Below, one piece after another: positions 1-9,761 of a stretch of 64,000 bases of DNA. Within the stretch, counting starts at the first letter, position 1; each line of letters opens with the position of its first letter. This DNA is from Paralithodes platypus (lineage: Eukaryota > Arthropoda > Malacostraca > Decapoda > Lithodidae). Location of the stretch: NCBI GenBank assembly GCA_032716605.1, contig CM064552.1, forward strand, positions 4,882,772 to 4,946,771, given 5' to 3'. The notes below the pieces were generated by a model. That model was not told where the DNA came from and ran no database searches. It saw only the letters and a program-made list of their open reading frames with translations. Both the position numbers and the translations under genes were made by a program.

Positions 1-349
1 TAGTGAATGCCAGGCTGGATGTATGTGGAATGACAGAGACCACAATGGAAAGGTTCAGATGTGAGAGAGTGGGAGTGTGGAATGGGTGTGTGTGCTGGAG
101 TGAGTGAAGGAACAGCGAGAGAAGGTGCATGTTTGTTTGTAAGTAGCAAATGGAAGGAATGTGTAAGAGAGTATGGGTCTGTGGGTTCAAGGATTGTGTG
201 GGTGAGATGAAAGTAGGAATACAACGTGGGTGATTGTATGCGTGTATGCCCCGACAGAGGATATACGTGAAAGAAAGAAAGAGGGAGTTCTGGATGAATG
301 TGGAGGCGTGCCTGGAGAAGTTTGACAAGAACGAAAGAATATTTCTGGA

Positions 350-693
350 TTGGGGATATGAATGGTAAGGTGGGTGATAGGAAAGTTGAGGGAGTGGTGG
401 GAGGGTGGGGGGGTACCATCAGAGGTGAATGGGAATGGTAGTGCACTTGTGGACGTATGTGTGGGGAGGAGGCTGTGGATAGCCAACACCTTCTTCCGAC
501 ACAGAATGATCCACAGGTACACGTGGGGAAACGGATGTTGACGATGAAGGATAAGACAGTGGTGGAACGAAAGTCATTGATTGAGTATGTATGTGTGGAT
601 GAACGAATGAAGAAATCTGTGATGGATGCTAGGGTGTATAGGGGTATGGGAGGGGGTCTGTCTGATCATTATGTAGTGGTAGCTAAGGTTTAG
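350..693 (+). pseudogene. APE-type endonuclease remnant of the LINE
   Basis: C-terminal half of an AP-endonuclease-like domain. GDMNGKVGDR matches the GDFN-type motif, then pieces of the RHxxIHxYTW type (RHRMIHRYTW near 500-530), then SLIEYVCVDERM and the terminal catalytic SDH of SDHYVVV. At least two frame changes separate the pieces. In LINEs this domain nicks the target DNA. Confidence 0.7.
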
Positions 694-1404
694 GATACAA
701 AAGAAGTGGGTGAGGAGAGCGGGAGGGAGGCGAGAGGAGGGTGGAGAGGTTGCAGGAGGCGGAAATCAGGGAGGAGTACAGGAGAAGCAGTGGAAGACGA
801 CTAGGTGGGTTCGACCTGGAAGTTATGGAGGAAGTGGAGGAGCTGTGCAAGGTGTTTAAGGATGAGATCTGTGCAGCAGGTGAGGAGGTGTGTGGAGTGA
901 GGAGAAGAGGGAGGGGAGTGAAAGGTACAGCATGGTGGACAGAAGAGGTAAGAATAGCTGTGGAAGAAGAAAAGAAAGATATAGAGAGTGGTTGGGTAGT
1001 AGAGGGAATGAAGATTCCGAGAGACAGAACGAGCGAGGTTTTACGTGGAGAGTAAGAGGGTGGTGAAGAGAGTAGTGAAGGAAAGTAAGAGTAAGAAAGT
1101 AGATGAGGAATTTGGAAGGCATCTGAGTGTAAAATGGAGGGAGAGTAAGAAACTGTTCCGGAAAGAAGTCAAGAAAGGTAGGGAAGGTAGCAAGGGAAAC
1201 AGTAAGGGTGTGAAAGATAAGAATGGGAGAATGCTAGCCGAGAAGAGAAGCAAGAGAGAGTCGAAAGATGGAGGGAAGTACTTCAGTGAGTTGCTAAATG
1301 AAAGGAATGAAGAGCCAGCAAACATAGCTGGATATGGTATGGGAGGGAGAAGAAGAGAAGTAGTGGAGGAGGAGGTGGGGATCAGGAGGTCAGAAGTGTG
1401 GCAA

Positions 1405-2560
1405 GCCATGAAAAGAGTGAAGTTGGGGAAAGCACCAGGAACAGATGGAGTGTGTGGGGAAAATGTTGAGTATGGTGGTGAGATAGTGATTAGAATGGGT
1501 ATGGAAAATGTGCAAACTAGCATGGGAGTAAGGGGTGACGTGCACCCGATGATGGAAGACTGGCATAATAGTCCCCCTATTATAAGGGCAAAGGGGAAGA
1601 GGGTGTGTGGTAACCAACGAGGAATAGTTCTAAGGCGTAGTAGGGAAGGTATACAGTAGGGTAGTGATTGAGAGAGTGAGAGTGAGAACGGAGAAATGGA
1701 TAGGCGACGAGCAGGGAGGTTTTAGGAAGGGAAGGGATGTGTAGATCGATTTTTACCCTGAATTGTGTTGTGGGAGAAGTATCGGGAGAAGAAACAAAAG
1801 GTGTATGTTGCCTTTATGGACTTGGAGAAGGCCTATGACAGAGTGGATAGAGAAGGTTTGTGGAAAGTACTTAGAATATACGGAGTAGAGGGCAAGTTGC
1901 TGAAAGCAGTGAAGAGCATATATGAGGGTGCAAAGGCGGCAAGTACGTGTGGAGCGTGAGCAGAGCGAGTTCTTTGACCTGAAATGGTTGGTTTGAAACA
2001 GGGGTTGTGTGATGTCCCCGTGGTTTGGGGACTGTATATGGATGGAGTTATGAAAGAAAATACTATCAAGAGCAGTGGATGTTGGTGTATCGCTGAAAAG
2101 GGAGGGAATTGAGTGGAAGCTACCTATATGCTGTTTGCGGATGATACAGTTCTGATGAGTGAAGTGATAATGAATGGGAGTTGCAGGGTCTGGTAAATGA
2201 GTTTGGAACAGTGTGCGAAAAACGGAATTTGAAGGTAAATACGGGGAAGAGCAAGGTTATGGTCTTCGAAAGGGGTGAAGTCACAGAGTGTGAGGTGAAG
2301 CTGAACGGTCAGGCTTGGAGATCGTCAACTCCTTTAAGTATCTGGGCAGTGTGTTGAGTAAAGAGGATGTGAAGAGGTGCGGGAGAGGGGTACAACAGGG
2401 GAAGAGGGTTGTAGGAACGCTAAAAGACAGTAACAAGAAATAGGGGGGTCAGTATGGAAGTGAAGAAGGGCTTGCATGACTGTGGTAATCCCGACACTGA
2501 CTTACGGAAGCGAAGCATGGACGTTGGTTGAGCGAGACTCAGACCTAGAGTGAGAGCAGT
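1405..2560 (+). pseudogene. Reverse transcriptase remnant of the LINE
   Basis: The RT palm motifs can be read in different frames. KAPGTDGV precedes the fingers, motif A is the aspartate in VAFMDLEKAYDRVD, and motif C is FADD at about 2134-2145. Stops fall after 1656, 1956 and 2110. The stretch around 2395-2540 (KRVVGTLK, GSEAWT-like) is the conserved region downstream of the palm. It is not functional. Confidence 0.8.
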
Positions 2561-3171
2561 GGAAATGAATTACTTAAGGAGTGCGTGCGGAGTTACATGG
2601 AGGGATAGGACAGACTAATGAGGAAGTAAGAAGGAGGTGTGGTGTGGAGGTAGATGTGCTGGAAAGTGTGAAAAGGAACAATTGAGATGGTTCGGCCATA
2701 TGGAACGTATGGAAAGCGAGAGAATGACTAAGAGGGTGTACGAGAGCGAGGTGGAGGGACAGAGGGGGAGAGGTAGACCGAATATGAGGTGGAAGGATGG
2801 AGTGAGGAAGTACATGAACGAAGGCGGTGCTGGTTGGGGGGAGGGGCGTAGACTGACTGGGGACAGAGGTGCATGGGGGCGGTTCGTTCGTGGCCACCCC
2901 TTCGGGGATCACGGCGTCAGGCAATAGATAGATAGATAGATAAAGTACAAATTGGGACAAGTAGAAGATGTTCAATATACTGAGAGATTAAAACTGCTTG
3001 AAGAATAGAATGAGGATGGGTGCAAAATGGTTACTGGTATTGAAGGTGTTCTCAATACTGTTTTCTTGAGCACCTAAGCTGTACTAATTGTTTCTGTTGT
3101 ACAAGTGGAGCAGTTTCCACAACAATAAAGGTCAATCGGTCCTCATCACAGTGTATTTTGACTGCCGCCAA

Positions 3172-3392
3172 TGAAGTAGGAAGGAGGTTGTGTTTTTGCC
3201 TTCGTTTGTTTGTCTGTAAACAAGATAACTCGCAAAGTTATCAATTTTCACATAATTTGGTGGGCAGATAGGATATGTGCCAAGGAAGAAGTGATTACAT
3301 TTAGGTGGTGATCCAGATCATATCCTGGAACCCAGATCCAGAAGGCCAGCTAAGGCAGAGGTATGCACTCTACCGTGTGCCCCTCTAGTTTT
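3172..3392 (+). repeat. Dispersed repeat family R
   Basis: The stretch GTTTTTGCCTTCGTTTGTTT and the end GAGGTATGCACTCTACCGTG are shared with an inverted copy at 55650-55866, which has TTTGTTTATATGTTTGTCTG when reversed. Similar sequences with a 'gaggtatgcgctct...gagtgcc' end are known to me from several animal genomes, which is recollection and not a search. The copy ends about 20 bp before the 3' splice site of exon 3414-3530. Confidence 0.55.
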
Positions 3393-3413
3393 CAATGTTT
3401 GTGTTGTTTTCAG

Positions 3414-3530
3414 GTATGGGGTAGTGAGGTTGGAGAGGTGGAGGGACTGGTGGGTGTGGTACAACAAACACTACCTAACCTTACATTAATGGTCTACACT
3501 CTGGACCTCTCTCCATCACAACTACACCAG
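3414..3530 (+). CDS. Exon a (first visible exon) of the host gene
   Basis: The acceptor is TTGTTTTCAG before 3414 and the donor is CACCAG|GTACGT after 3530. It encodes 39 codons with VWGSEVGEVEG at the start and LTLMVYTLDLSPSQLHQ at the end, including an NLT glycosylation sequon. A defective duplicate lies at 3891-4212. Confidence 0.75.
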
Positions 3531-6500
3531 GTACGTCACTCGCACACTTCGTACAGTCATTGTTTTGTACCGTAATTCTTTCTAGCATCCATATTGATTC
3601 AGTCCAGGCAACTATAGTCTATTAATTATAAGTAGGCCAAAATCATAACTCCTAACCTCTTATAACTCAAAAAGGATTAGAGAAAATAGGCTGTAAATTT
3701 CCACACCTCTTCATTGGCTGTTCTTCCTAAATGGAGGAAATATTAGCTTGATTACTCTAGTCTTTTTCGAGTTATAGATGTTAGTTGTCAAGATTTTTGG
3801 CCTTACTGTAATGAATAGACCATAAATACATTACCGACTGTATTGAGAAAATAATGAATAGGATACAAATAATAGTACTACAAATAAAAAGTATGGGGTA
3901 GTGAGGTTGGTGTGGTGGAGGAACTGGTGGGTGTGGTACAACACACTATACCCTGTTCCAAGTAAGTAGGCCCAAAACTCTTGAACATTAACCTCTATAA
4001 CTCACAAACGACTAGAGTAATCAAGTTGATATTTCTACCATTTGGGAAGGGTCAGCTAGGGTATAGGTGTGGAAATGTACAGACCATGCGTAGCCTTTTT
4101 TTTGTTACAGTGGTTGGGGTTCAGGATTTCTGGCCTACCTACTTGGAACAGGGTATACCTAGCCTCACATTGGTGGTTTACACTCTGGACCTCTCCATCA
4201 CAATTACACCAGGTACAGTGGTACACCTGGATTTGAAATAGATTTTTCTCTTGATATTTGAACAGATACCGGTACTAACCAAACTTAGATAGATATACTT
4301 TTTCATATACAGTATATTACATACATACATTCCGGTACCAGTTTAACCCTTCCTGCCCGGGTGTCAGTGTGGCAGGACACCACGAAATAAGGGCAGGTGC
4401 CCGGGTGTCCTGTTACTAGGCAGTAAGCTTTCAAGCCTATTCAGCTTGGTCTGAATGCCGTGCGTCCGACGCATGTAAACAAAGCTGATCGTTGCGTCAC
4501 CGCACCTCCGAAAACAATAAGGAGACGTCGGATCAATGTTATTGTTGTGACGTCAGACGAAATTAGTGTCTGAAAAGCTCTGATATTGTCAACATCACGG
4601 CAAAATTCGCTCCACGGAAATTGTCATCACAACTGAACCAGGTGACTTAGAGAGCTCTACTCAACGCCAGTCTACAGATTGGAAACCGCACTACGTTTAT
4701 AGATGCGTGGGAAATTTCTAGCAGTTAAACTAAACAAAAATACGGTAGCCTAGGCCTAGACGTTTTTCGGCCATTTCGCCCGGGTAGCCCACACTGTCCT
4801 TTGGAGATACAGCCTGGGCCTGGAGGGTTAAAGACTGCTTTGTGCATAAAGAGTATGGTTGCAGTCTTACATCCTAAATGTCAGCACTCCAGGCGGTGTT
4901 TTGAGCCACCTCTATCGTCAGGTTCCATGCACTGTATATCTACAGTATAACTACCGGTATATTATTGTTTTTTATTTAATTAATTAATTAGGTTTATTTG
5001 TAAGTTAATTGGTGAGTTGGTGAAAATATGAATAGGCCTAGTATGAAATTATGAATATATACTAGAAAGATAACCAGAGTGATGATTCTTAATGTGGTTA
5101 AGAAAATATCTTGTCACTTTATAATAGGATCTCTAATTGTTGATGTTTGTTTCAGGTAGAGGACGCGTGTAACTCGACCACAGCGTCCTGCCTCACCCTA
5201 CCCTTCAACTTCACACCCTACCCGGCACACGTCAGAGACCCTCGCTTGAAGGCTTACAGGCCCATCATTATACAGGTTGGTTATATGCAATAATAATAAT
5301 AATCTGATTTTTTCTGTCACTTTATTCTATCTATCTACTGTATCAATCTATTGCCAGGCACCTCAATCTCCGAGGGGGTGACCATGATTGAATTGCTTCT
5401 ATGTTTCTCTGTCATACATCCTCCCACCCCACACCGCTTTCGTTCATATGCCTCTCAACTGATCAACTCCATCCTTCCATCTAGGGATGTACCGATGTAT
5501 CGGTATCGGTGGTATCGGCCCTTTTTTAGAGTATCGGTATCGGCTGATTTTCTACCGATACTACCGATACCTAGAAGTAATTTGCTATGTCACATATCAC
5601 TCACCTGCACGAGATGTTTCATTAAATCCGTATCATCTCGTTCTAGTTTTTAGTAACTTTTAAGTTTTTACCCATATATACATAATACAAGTGTTGATTT
5701 TAGTAACATGTTACCTAAGTTTAATAACAAAGCTGATAAAGGAGAAAATTACATGATCATGGACAACAGTCTTACAGACTTTCCTGGTGCACAGGTATCG
5801 GTATCGGTATAATTTTGTGGTATCGGTATCGGTCAAAATTTTGGTATCGGTACATCCCTACCAGTTCCATCTCATTCTCGGTCTACCTCTCCCTTGCTGC
5901 CCTTCCACCTCACTCTCATACACTCCTTTAATCATTCTCTCACTCTCCATACGCTCCATATTCACACTCTTCAGCATATCTACATCCACACCACATCGCT
6001 CACATACATCCTAATTTGTTTATCTCTATTTGACCCTACACACACTTTTCAAACAACTCATTTCCACCCCTTTCACTCTTGATATATGTCTTCTCGAACA
6101 ACGTCCAGGCTTCATTCCCGTAAAGTAAGTCATTATCACCTCACTATCATGCAGTGACATCTTTACTTTCATGCTCATCTCCCTATTCCTTGTCACTACT
6201 TTCAGTGTGCCTACAACCCTCCTCCCCTTTTTGCACTTCGTCCTCCAAACTCGCATCTTTACTCATTTTACTCATTTGAAGTTGTGCAACAACTGTGTTC
6301 TTTAAACTTATATTGCTTGGGACAAACCAATTGTAATTTTTAACGTATTGCGAGTCAGTTTAGCTATTTTTATGTGTTGAGACTATACTGTACTTAATGT
6401 TTTATTTGCTATATTTAGCATGCATTTCAGTTGTTGTCGTTCCCTAGAAAGGCCATGGGCTGTTCGGCCAGGCAGCCTAGGGAACAACAACAACAATAGT

Positions 6501-8458
6501 TTCAAAAATGTATATCATGTAACTTTTGCAGGAGCTTCTGGTGCGAGCGGGTGCGGTGCTTTGGCTGGACTCCAGTGTGAGGCTAGTAGGGAGTGGGGGA
6601 GAGGTGGGGGTGGCAGGGGGTGGGGCAGAGGGATGGGGTGACCTAGCACTGAGGGGTGGGGGGGTACTAACATGGCCCCTCCCTGCCCCCGCACCATTAC
6701 CCTCCGCTGCTCTCACTCACCCCAACATGTTCGCTTTCTTCCACACCAAGAAGCACAATTACGATTTTCAACAGGTGAGTATCAGGGGTTATATTACACT
6801 AATACACTCTATATCATCTCTCTCATTCCCCCATCCCCTCTCTCTCAATAGTTACAATTACTTTGGAATTGTAAATATTATAACCATTTGCTGTATAGAG
6901 AACATTAACATTGTACAGTTAATTTAAAATGTATAACTTGGAAAATAAACAAACTAAAATCAGAAACGGCATAATATAAAGACAAAGGAACTTATCAAAA
7001 TCACTACTGTATGTGGATAAAACGTATTAATGATTTAGCAAAACAATATCATGAAATAAATAAAACACGAATCACCACAAGATTTACCCTCTCTGTCTCT
7101 CTCTTTCTTCCCAACATTTCCCTTCACTGGTACAGATTAACTTGCTCATGCAGTGATGTACACCCTATGTGGTGGATTGTGTTCTATACAGTAGTTTCAA
7201 TTTTGTTTTTTGAAGCGTTATTTCCACATAGCGATTTTAATAAGTTCTTTTGCCTTTATATTGTCACGTCCCAGTTTTGGTTTGTTTATTTTCCAAGTTT
7301 TACATTTTAATTGTTTTCTAGATGGGTGACGCAGGTACGGTACTGGTTTACAACACCCCGGGAGTCCACCAACACCTTATGTTACCGTGGGTGTCTTGTG
7401 CCCTCACACACAACTGTATCAGTCCCATCGGAGCGCAGGACACCGGCTGCAGGTCAGTCATATCTATTCTCAACTTCATTTGTTCTTTTATTTCATAGAT
7501 TTCATTTTAGTAAGCGTTGTTTCCACATAGTGATTTTTATAATTTAATTTGACTTTATATTGTCCTTGTCCCAATTTTGGTTTGTTTAGTTTGCAAGTTT
7601 TACATTTTAACTTACAATAAACCCAGCTTTATTTGAATTAAAAATATAATGTTAAACTTGCAAAATAAACAAACCAAACAAACCAAAACAGGGACCACAC
7701 AATACAAAGACAAAAGAACTTATCAAAATCACTATGTGGAAATAACACATTGAAGATTTAGCAAAACAATGTTATGAAATAATCATAAAAAAACTCAAAA
7801 CTAAATTAAAATTTTGCAAAACGAGCAAACCAAAACCAGCTCTGACTGCCCTCTACAAAGGACACCCGGACTCCATGGGTTAAATTCTCTTCCTTCCCTG
7901 TACAGGTATGACAAGAAGCCCCTGTTCCGCTACTCTGGGTGCCATCACTACGACGCCTCGGCCTTCAACGTGGCTCTGGGGGTCATGTACGGCTACGACA
8001 CCCGGCCCTACCTCGCCCCCACCTCCCCCTTCACACGTACCCCGCCTCCCACACCACAGCAGGAAGAGGGAGGGGAAGGTGGGGAGAGAGCAGGAGAGGA
8101 GAACGTGATCAGCGGGGAGGTCAAGACAGAAGGGAGGAGATATGACGACTTAATGGCTAGGGATGACCACATTAAAGTAAGCGACATCATAGTGCTGGGG
8201 GAGAACAGGATTGATATGATGAATAGGGAAGTACAGGTGCAAGGAAATGGGATAGGTATGGTGAAAACGAAAATACAGGGTGCAGAAAGTAAACTCGGAG
8301 AAATTAGCTTAGGCAGATCGAGGAGGAGAGGGGTAGAATTAGTAAACGCAGATGCCACCATCTCGGAACCCACCACGAAACCGAGAGGGAGCGTAAACAC
8401 AACTAGTCGGGTATCGTTATCGAGAGACGCGGTACAAAGAGGATTGGAGACGCACTGA
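3414..8458 (+). CDS. Spliced host gene, 3' part: uncharacterised glycosyltransferase-like protein (DUF1647-like?)
   Basis: Five exons (3414-3530, 5156-5275, 6532-6774, 7322-7452, 7906-8458) join in one open frame of 387 residues ending in TGA at 8456. Every junction has an AG acceptor and GT donor. Exons 1-3 are whole codons; the fourth ends in phase 2 and the fifth supplies the third base of an Arg codon. The core has YTLDLSPSQ, PIIIQELLVRAGAVLWLDSS (WLDSSVRL at residues 90-97, possibly a DxD-like site), THPNMFAFFHT, YNTPGVHQHLMLPWVSCAL, SPIGAQDTGCR and YSGCHHYDASAFN. Sequons NLT, NST and NFT and several Cys suit a lumenal or secreted domain. From memory this resembles invertebrate DUF1647-type proteins of unknown function. 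The last ~150 residues are low-complexity and probably disordered. No initiator exon or signal peptide was found, so the 5' end is missing. Confidence 0.75.
3613..3826. mobile_element. MITE family A, intronic copy
   Basis: Terminal inverted repeats TATAGTCTATTAATTATAAG and TACTGTAATGAATAGACCAT enclose the family core with AACTC near 3665 and GAGTTATAGATGTTAG near 3770. The family is a long hairpin of about 205-230 bp flanked by TA or TATA, as expected for Tc1/mariner-type elements. Other copies start near 3951, 12344, 14205, 22481, 23489, 37274 and 57308. Confidence 0.75.
3891..4212 (+). pseudogene. Dead duplicate of exon a, split by a MITE
   Basis: 3891-3950 and 4158-4212 align with the two halves of exon 3414-3530 (60+55 nt against 60+57 nt). 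A 2-nt deletion after CTGGACCTCT shifts the frame, the polypyrimidine-AG acceptor is missing (preceded by AAATAAAAA), and a 203-bp MITE interrupts it. The donor CACCAG|GTAC is kept. Homology starts exactly at the exon boundary and fades just after the donor. Confidence 0.8.
3951..4153. mobile_element. MITE family A inserted in the duplicate exon
   Basis: Terminal inverted repeats CCCTGTTCCAAGTAAGTAGG and CCTACCTACTTGGAACAGGG are flanked on both sides by TATA (3947-3950, 4154-4157). The intact exon has ACTA at the same place, so the target site is directly visible. The element could equally be read as TACCCTG...CAGGGTA with a TA duplication. Confidence 0.9.
4347..4827. mobile_element. TTAA-flanked, piggyBac-like non-autonomous element
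   Basis: TTAA at 4343-4346 and 4828-4831 flank ends CCCTTCCTGCCCGGGTG and CTGGGCCTGGAGGG. TTAA duplication with CCC termini is the piggyBac signature. The interior is GC-richer than its surroundings and has no transposase reading frame. It lies in the intron between exons a and b. Confidence 0.7.
5156..5275 (+). CDS. Exon b of the host gene
   Basis: The acceptor is TTTGTTTCAG and the donor is ATACAG|GTTGGT. The 40 codons start VEDACNSTTASC and end AYRPIIIQ. Two sequons (NST, NFT) and a CX6C pair suit a lumenal or extracellular domain. The stretch PFNFTPYPAHVRDPRLKAYR is the most family-like part, and the frame continues directly into ELLVRAGAVLWLDSS of the next exon. Confidence 0.8.
5322..6275 (-). 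mobile_element. Antisense LINE fragment (same family as 1-2941)
   Basis: Read on the minus strand it ends in CCTCGGAGATTGAGGTGCCT and a decayed ATAG-type tail at about 5322-5350. Upstream coding traces RRVVGTLK and KVVTRNREMSMKVKMSLHDS (6100-6230) parallel KRVVGTLK at 2410-2440. It is split by the hAT-like element at 5483-5864 and lies within the intron between exons b and c. Confidence 0.75.
5483..5864. mobile_element. hAT-like MITE rich in TATCGG, 8-bp target duplication
   Basis: TTCCATCT occurs at 5475-5482 and 5865-5872, a perfect 8-bp duplication. The ends AGGGATGTACCGATG and ATCGGTACATCCCT are inverted repeats, and subterminal TATCGGTATCGG motifs repeat on both sides. 8-bp duplications are the hAT hallmark. 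It sits in the LINE fragment 5322-6275, whose relative at about 2780-2800 shows the empty site. Confidence 0.85.
6532..6774 (+). CDS. Exon c of the host gene
   Basis: The acceptor is AACTTTTGCAG and the donor is CAACAG|GTGAGT. The 81 codons contain the most diagnostic segment AGAVLWLDSSVRL, then a Gly-rich low-complexity insertion of about 25 residues (GSGGEVGVAGGGAEG and on), then ALTHPNMFAFFHT. The Gly-rich insertion looks lineage-specific. Confidence 0.8.
6921..7313. repeat. Long hairpin family G in the intron before exon d
   Basis: The left arm (6921-7064) contains AAAATAAACAAAC, ATATAAAGACAAAGGAACTT and ATGTGG. The right arm (7209-7313) is its reverse complement with GTTTGTTTATTTTCCAAGTT and CCACATAGCGATTT. 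The right arm reaches to within about 10 bp of the 3' splice site of the next exon. Family G recurs near 7488, 11250, 13640, 16966, 18095 and 38550. Confidence 0.7.
7322..7452 (+). CDS. Exon d of the host gene
   Basis: The acceptor is TTGTTTTCTAG and the donor is CTGCAG|GTCAGT. It is 131 nt, ends in phase 2, and encodes MGDAGTVLVYNTPGVHQHLM and SPIGAQDTGC. Cys in SCALTHNC and TGC are likely conserved disulphide partners. Skipping this exon would shift the frame. Confidence 0.8.
7488..7790. repeat. Long hairpin family G in the intron after exon d
   Basis: The left arm (7488-7612, GTAAGCGTTGTTTCCACATA ... TTTGGTTTGTTTAG) and right arm (7640-7790, ATAAACAAACCAAACAAACC ... ATGTGGAAATAACAC) are complementary to each other. 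Each is also complementary to one arm of the hairpin at 6921-7313. Confidence 0.7.
7906..8458 (+). CDS. Exon e (last coding exon) of the host gene
   Basis: The acceptor is TCCCTGTACAG. The first base completes Arg, giving RYDKKPLFRYSGCHHYDASA and then VALGVMYGYDTRPYLAP. From about residue 245 on, the sequence is a Pro-, Glu/Gly- and charge-rich tail with no recognisable domain. The stop TGA is at 8456-8458. An AATAAA at 8651-8656 is a possible polyadenylation signal, unproven in this A-rich flank. Confidence 0.8.
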
Positions 8459-8599
8459 CGCAGGGAAGAGGGCTACCCGCGCTGTCTCCAATACCCTACC
8501 CCCCCACCCCCTGCCTTAGTGGTCTTACTCTCTATCCTACTTCACTTTAGGGGGCTATGATTAACGCTGACAGGGGTAGGGGGGAGAGAGGAAACGGAA

Positions 8600-9090
8600 A
8601 TTAAAGAGAAGAATGGAAGGAGGAAGAGAAAAAAAAGACAGAATTTGGGTAATAAATTGAAGAACGGAAGGAAGAATAAGACAATTAGAGGAAGAAATTC
8701 GAGAATGGAAGGAAACAGATGGAGAATAAGTCAGAAGTAGGTTAATAGATTCAAGAACGGAAGGAAGAAAGGAGAGAATAGGACAGAATTAGGGGAAGAA
8801 ATTAAAGAATGGAAGGAAGAAGATAGAGAATACGACAGAATTAAAGGAATAAATTGGAGAATGAGAGGAAGGCGAGGAAGAATAAGACAGAATTAGGGAA
8901 TAAAGAGGGGAATGGAAAAAATAAGAGGGAGAATAAGACAGAATTAGGGAATAAAGTAGGGAATGAGATGAATAAGAGGAAGAATAAGACAGAATTAGGG
9001 AATAAAGTAGGGAATGAGATGAATAAGAGGAAGAATAAGACAGAATTAGGGAATAAAGTAGGGAATGAGATGAATAAGACAAGGAAATAA
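8600..9090 (+). repeat. Purine-rich minisatellite, ~51-bp unit
   Basis: The three best units (8925-9077) share AGAATAAGACAGAATTAGGG and AATAAAGTAGGGAATGAGAT with a 51-bp period. Diverged copies with GAATGGAAGGAAGAA extend back to about 8600. It lies directly 3' of the host gene and may be part of its 3' UTR. Each unit contains AATAAA. Confidence 0.75.
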
Positions 9091-9200
9091 AGGAGAAGAA
9101 AAATAAAGGTTGGAAGAATTGATTAGAAAACGGGAGCAATAAAGCAAGACTATTTTGAATGTAGACAAAATTCTCTAGCCTTTTCAGAGAATCCTATTAA

Positions 9201-9387
9201 CCCTTTGAGGATCATGAAGCGTTTTGATAGTTTATTCTGGCTATCATTGGACAATTTCAATCAGCTTAGGAAGAACTTTTGAGAGCGAAAAAGTTAAATT
9301 GATTCTTGGATATCCTTCCTAAATTGACCAAAATTGTCTAATGATAGCCAGAATAAACTCTTTAAATGTGCCATAATCCTAAAGTGG
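9201..9387. mobile_element. TTAA-flanked hairpin element, family D
   Basis: TTAA at 9197-9200 and 9388-9391. The ends CCCTTTGAGGATCATGAAGC and CCATAATCCTAAAGTGG are imperfect inverted repeats. The core GTTTATTCTGGCTATCATTG ... AATGATAGCCAGAATAAAC is a hairpin shared with other D and B copies. Non-autonomous. Confidence 0.7.
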
Positions 9388-9429
9388 TTAACAAAATTAA
9401 TTACGTGTACATAATTCTCTTAACCTTCT

Positions 9430-9750
9430 AGACGACCCCGTTTTAACATAGGGGCAAAGTAGAGATCCTGTAGTAAGATAGAGCGGCCATCTTTTGTTTT
9501 GGACGCCATTTTGGTGCCTCAATTATCAAAGAACAAGATAGTAGGCCTATTTTATGTATGATTGTGTAGCATGTATACCCAAAGACCTAACTAAGTATAC
9601 TGTACCAGTATTCCAGTGTTTATTTTGTGTATGGAGATATTTGAGTGTCAAGAGAGGAGGATATCACCAGTGGCACCAAGATGGCGGAGGTTGGTTGATC
9701 TATGTTACTGTTGGATCTCTAGAGAACAGAAGTCTCCTGCTGTTTCAGAC
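9430..9750. repeat. Dispersed repeat family J
   Basis: It shares AGCGGCCATCTTTTG, GGACGCCATTTTGGTGCCTC, ACTGTACCAGTATTCC and ACCAGTGGCACCAAGATGG in order with 14545-15062. The second copy is interrupted by a LINE 3' end. No coding potential. Confidence 0.6.
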
Positions 9751-9761
9751 GACCTAGTTAA

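Larger units (their letters stand above)
1..2941 (+). mobile_element. Degenerate non-LTR retrotransposon (RTE-like?) with APE, RT and (ATAG)n tail
   Basis: Translated pieces occur in the order of a LINE ORF2. An endonuclease remnant contains GDMNGKVGDR near 355 and SDHYVVVAKV near 660-690. RT pieces follow: GKAPGTDG near 1425-1450, VAFMDLEKAYDRVDREGLW near 1808-1865 and LFADDTVLMS at 2131-2160. A C-terminal stretch RWFGHMERM lies near 2685-2710. Frameshifts and stops separate the pieces, so it is dead. The 3' end carries a hairpin-like GGCCACCCCTTCGGGGATCA followed by an ATAG tail at about 2924-2943. Tail type and RT style suggest the RTE group, but the clade is not proven. The 5' end lies outside the window. 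Related 3' ends recur at 5322-6275 (minus) and 57485-57859 (minus). Confidence 0.85.

Noticed and set aside
7814..7905. Upstream extension of the last exon to an ATG at 7814
   Set aside because: 7814-7905 is intronic family G sequence. The TCCCTGTACAG acceptor at 7905 and phase match with the preceding exon place the exon start at 7906.
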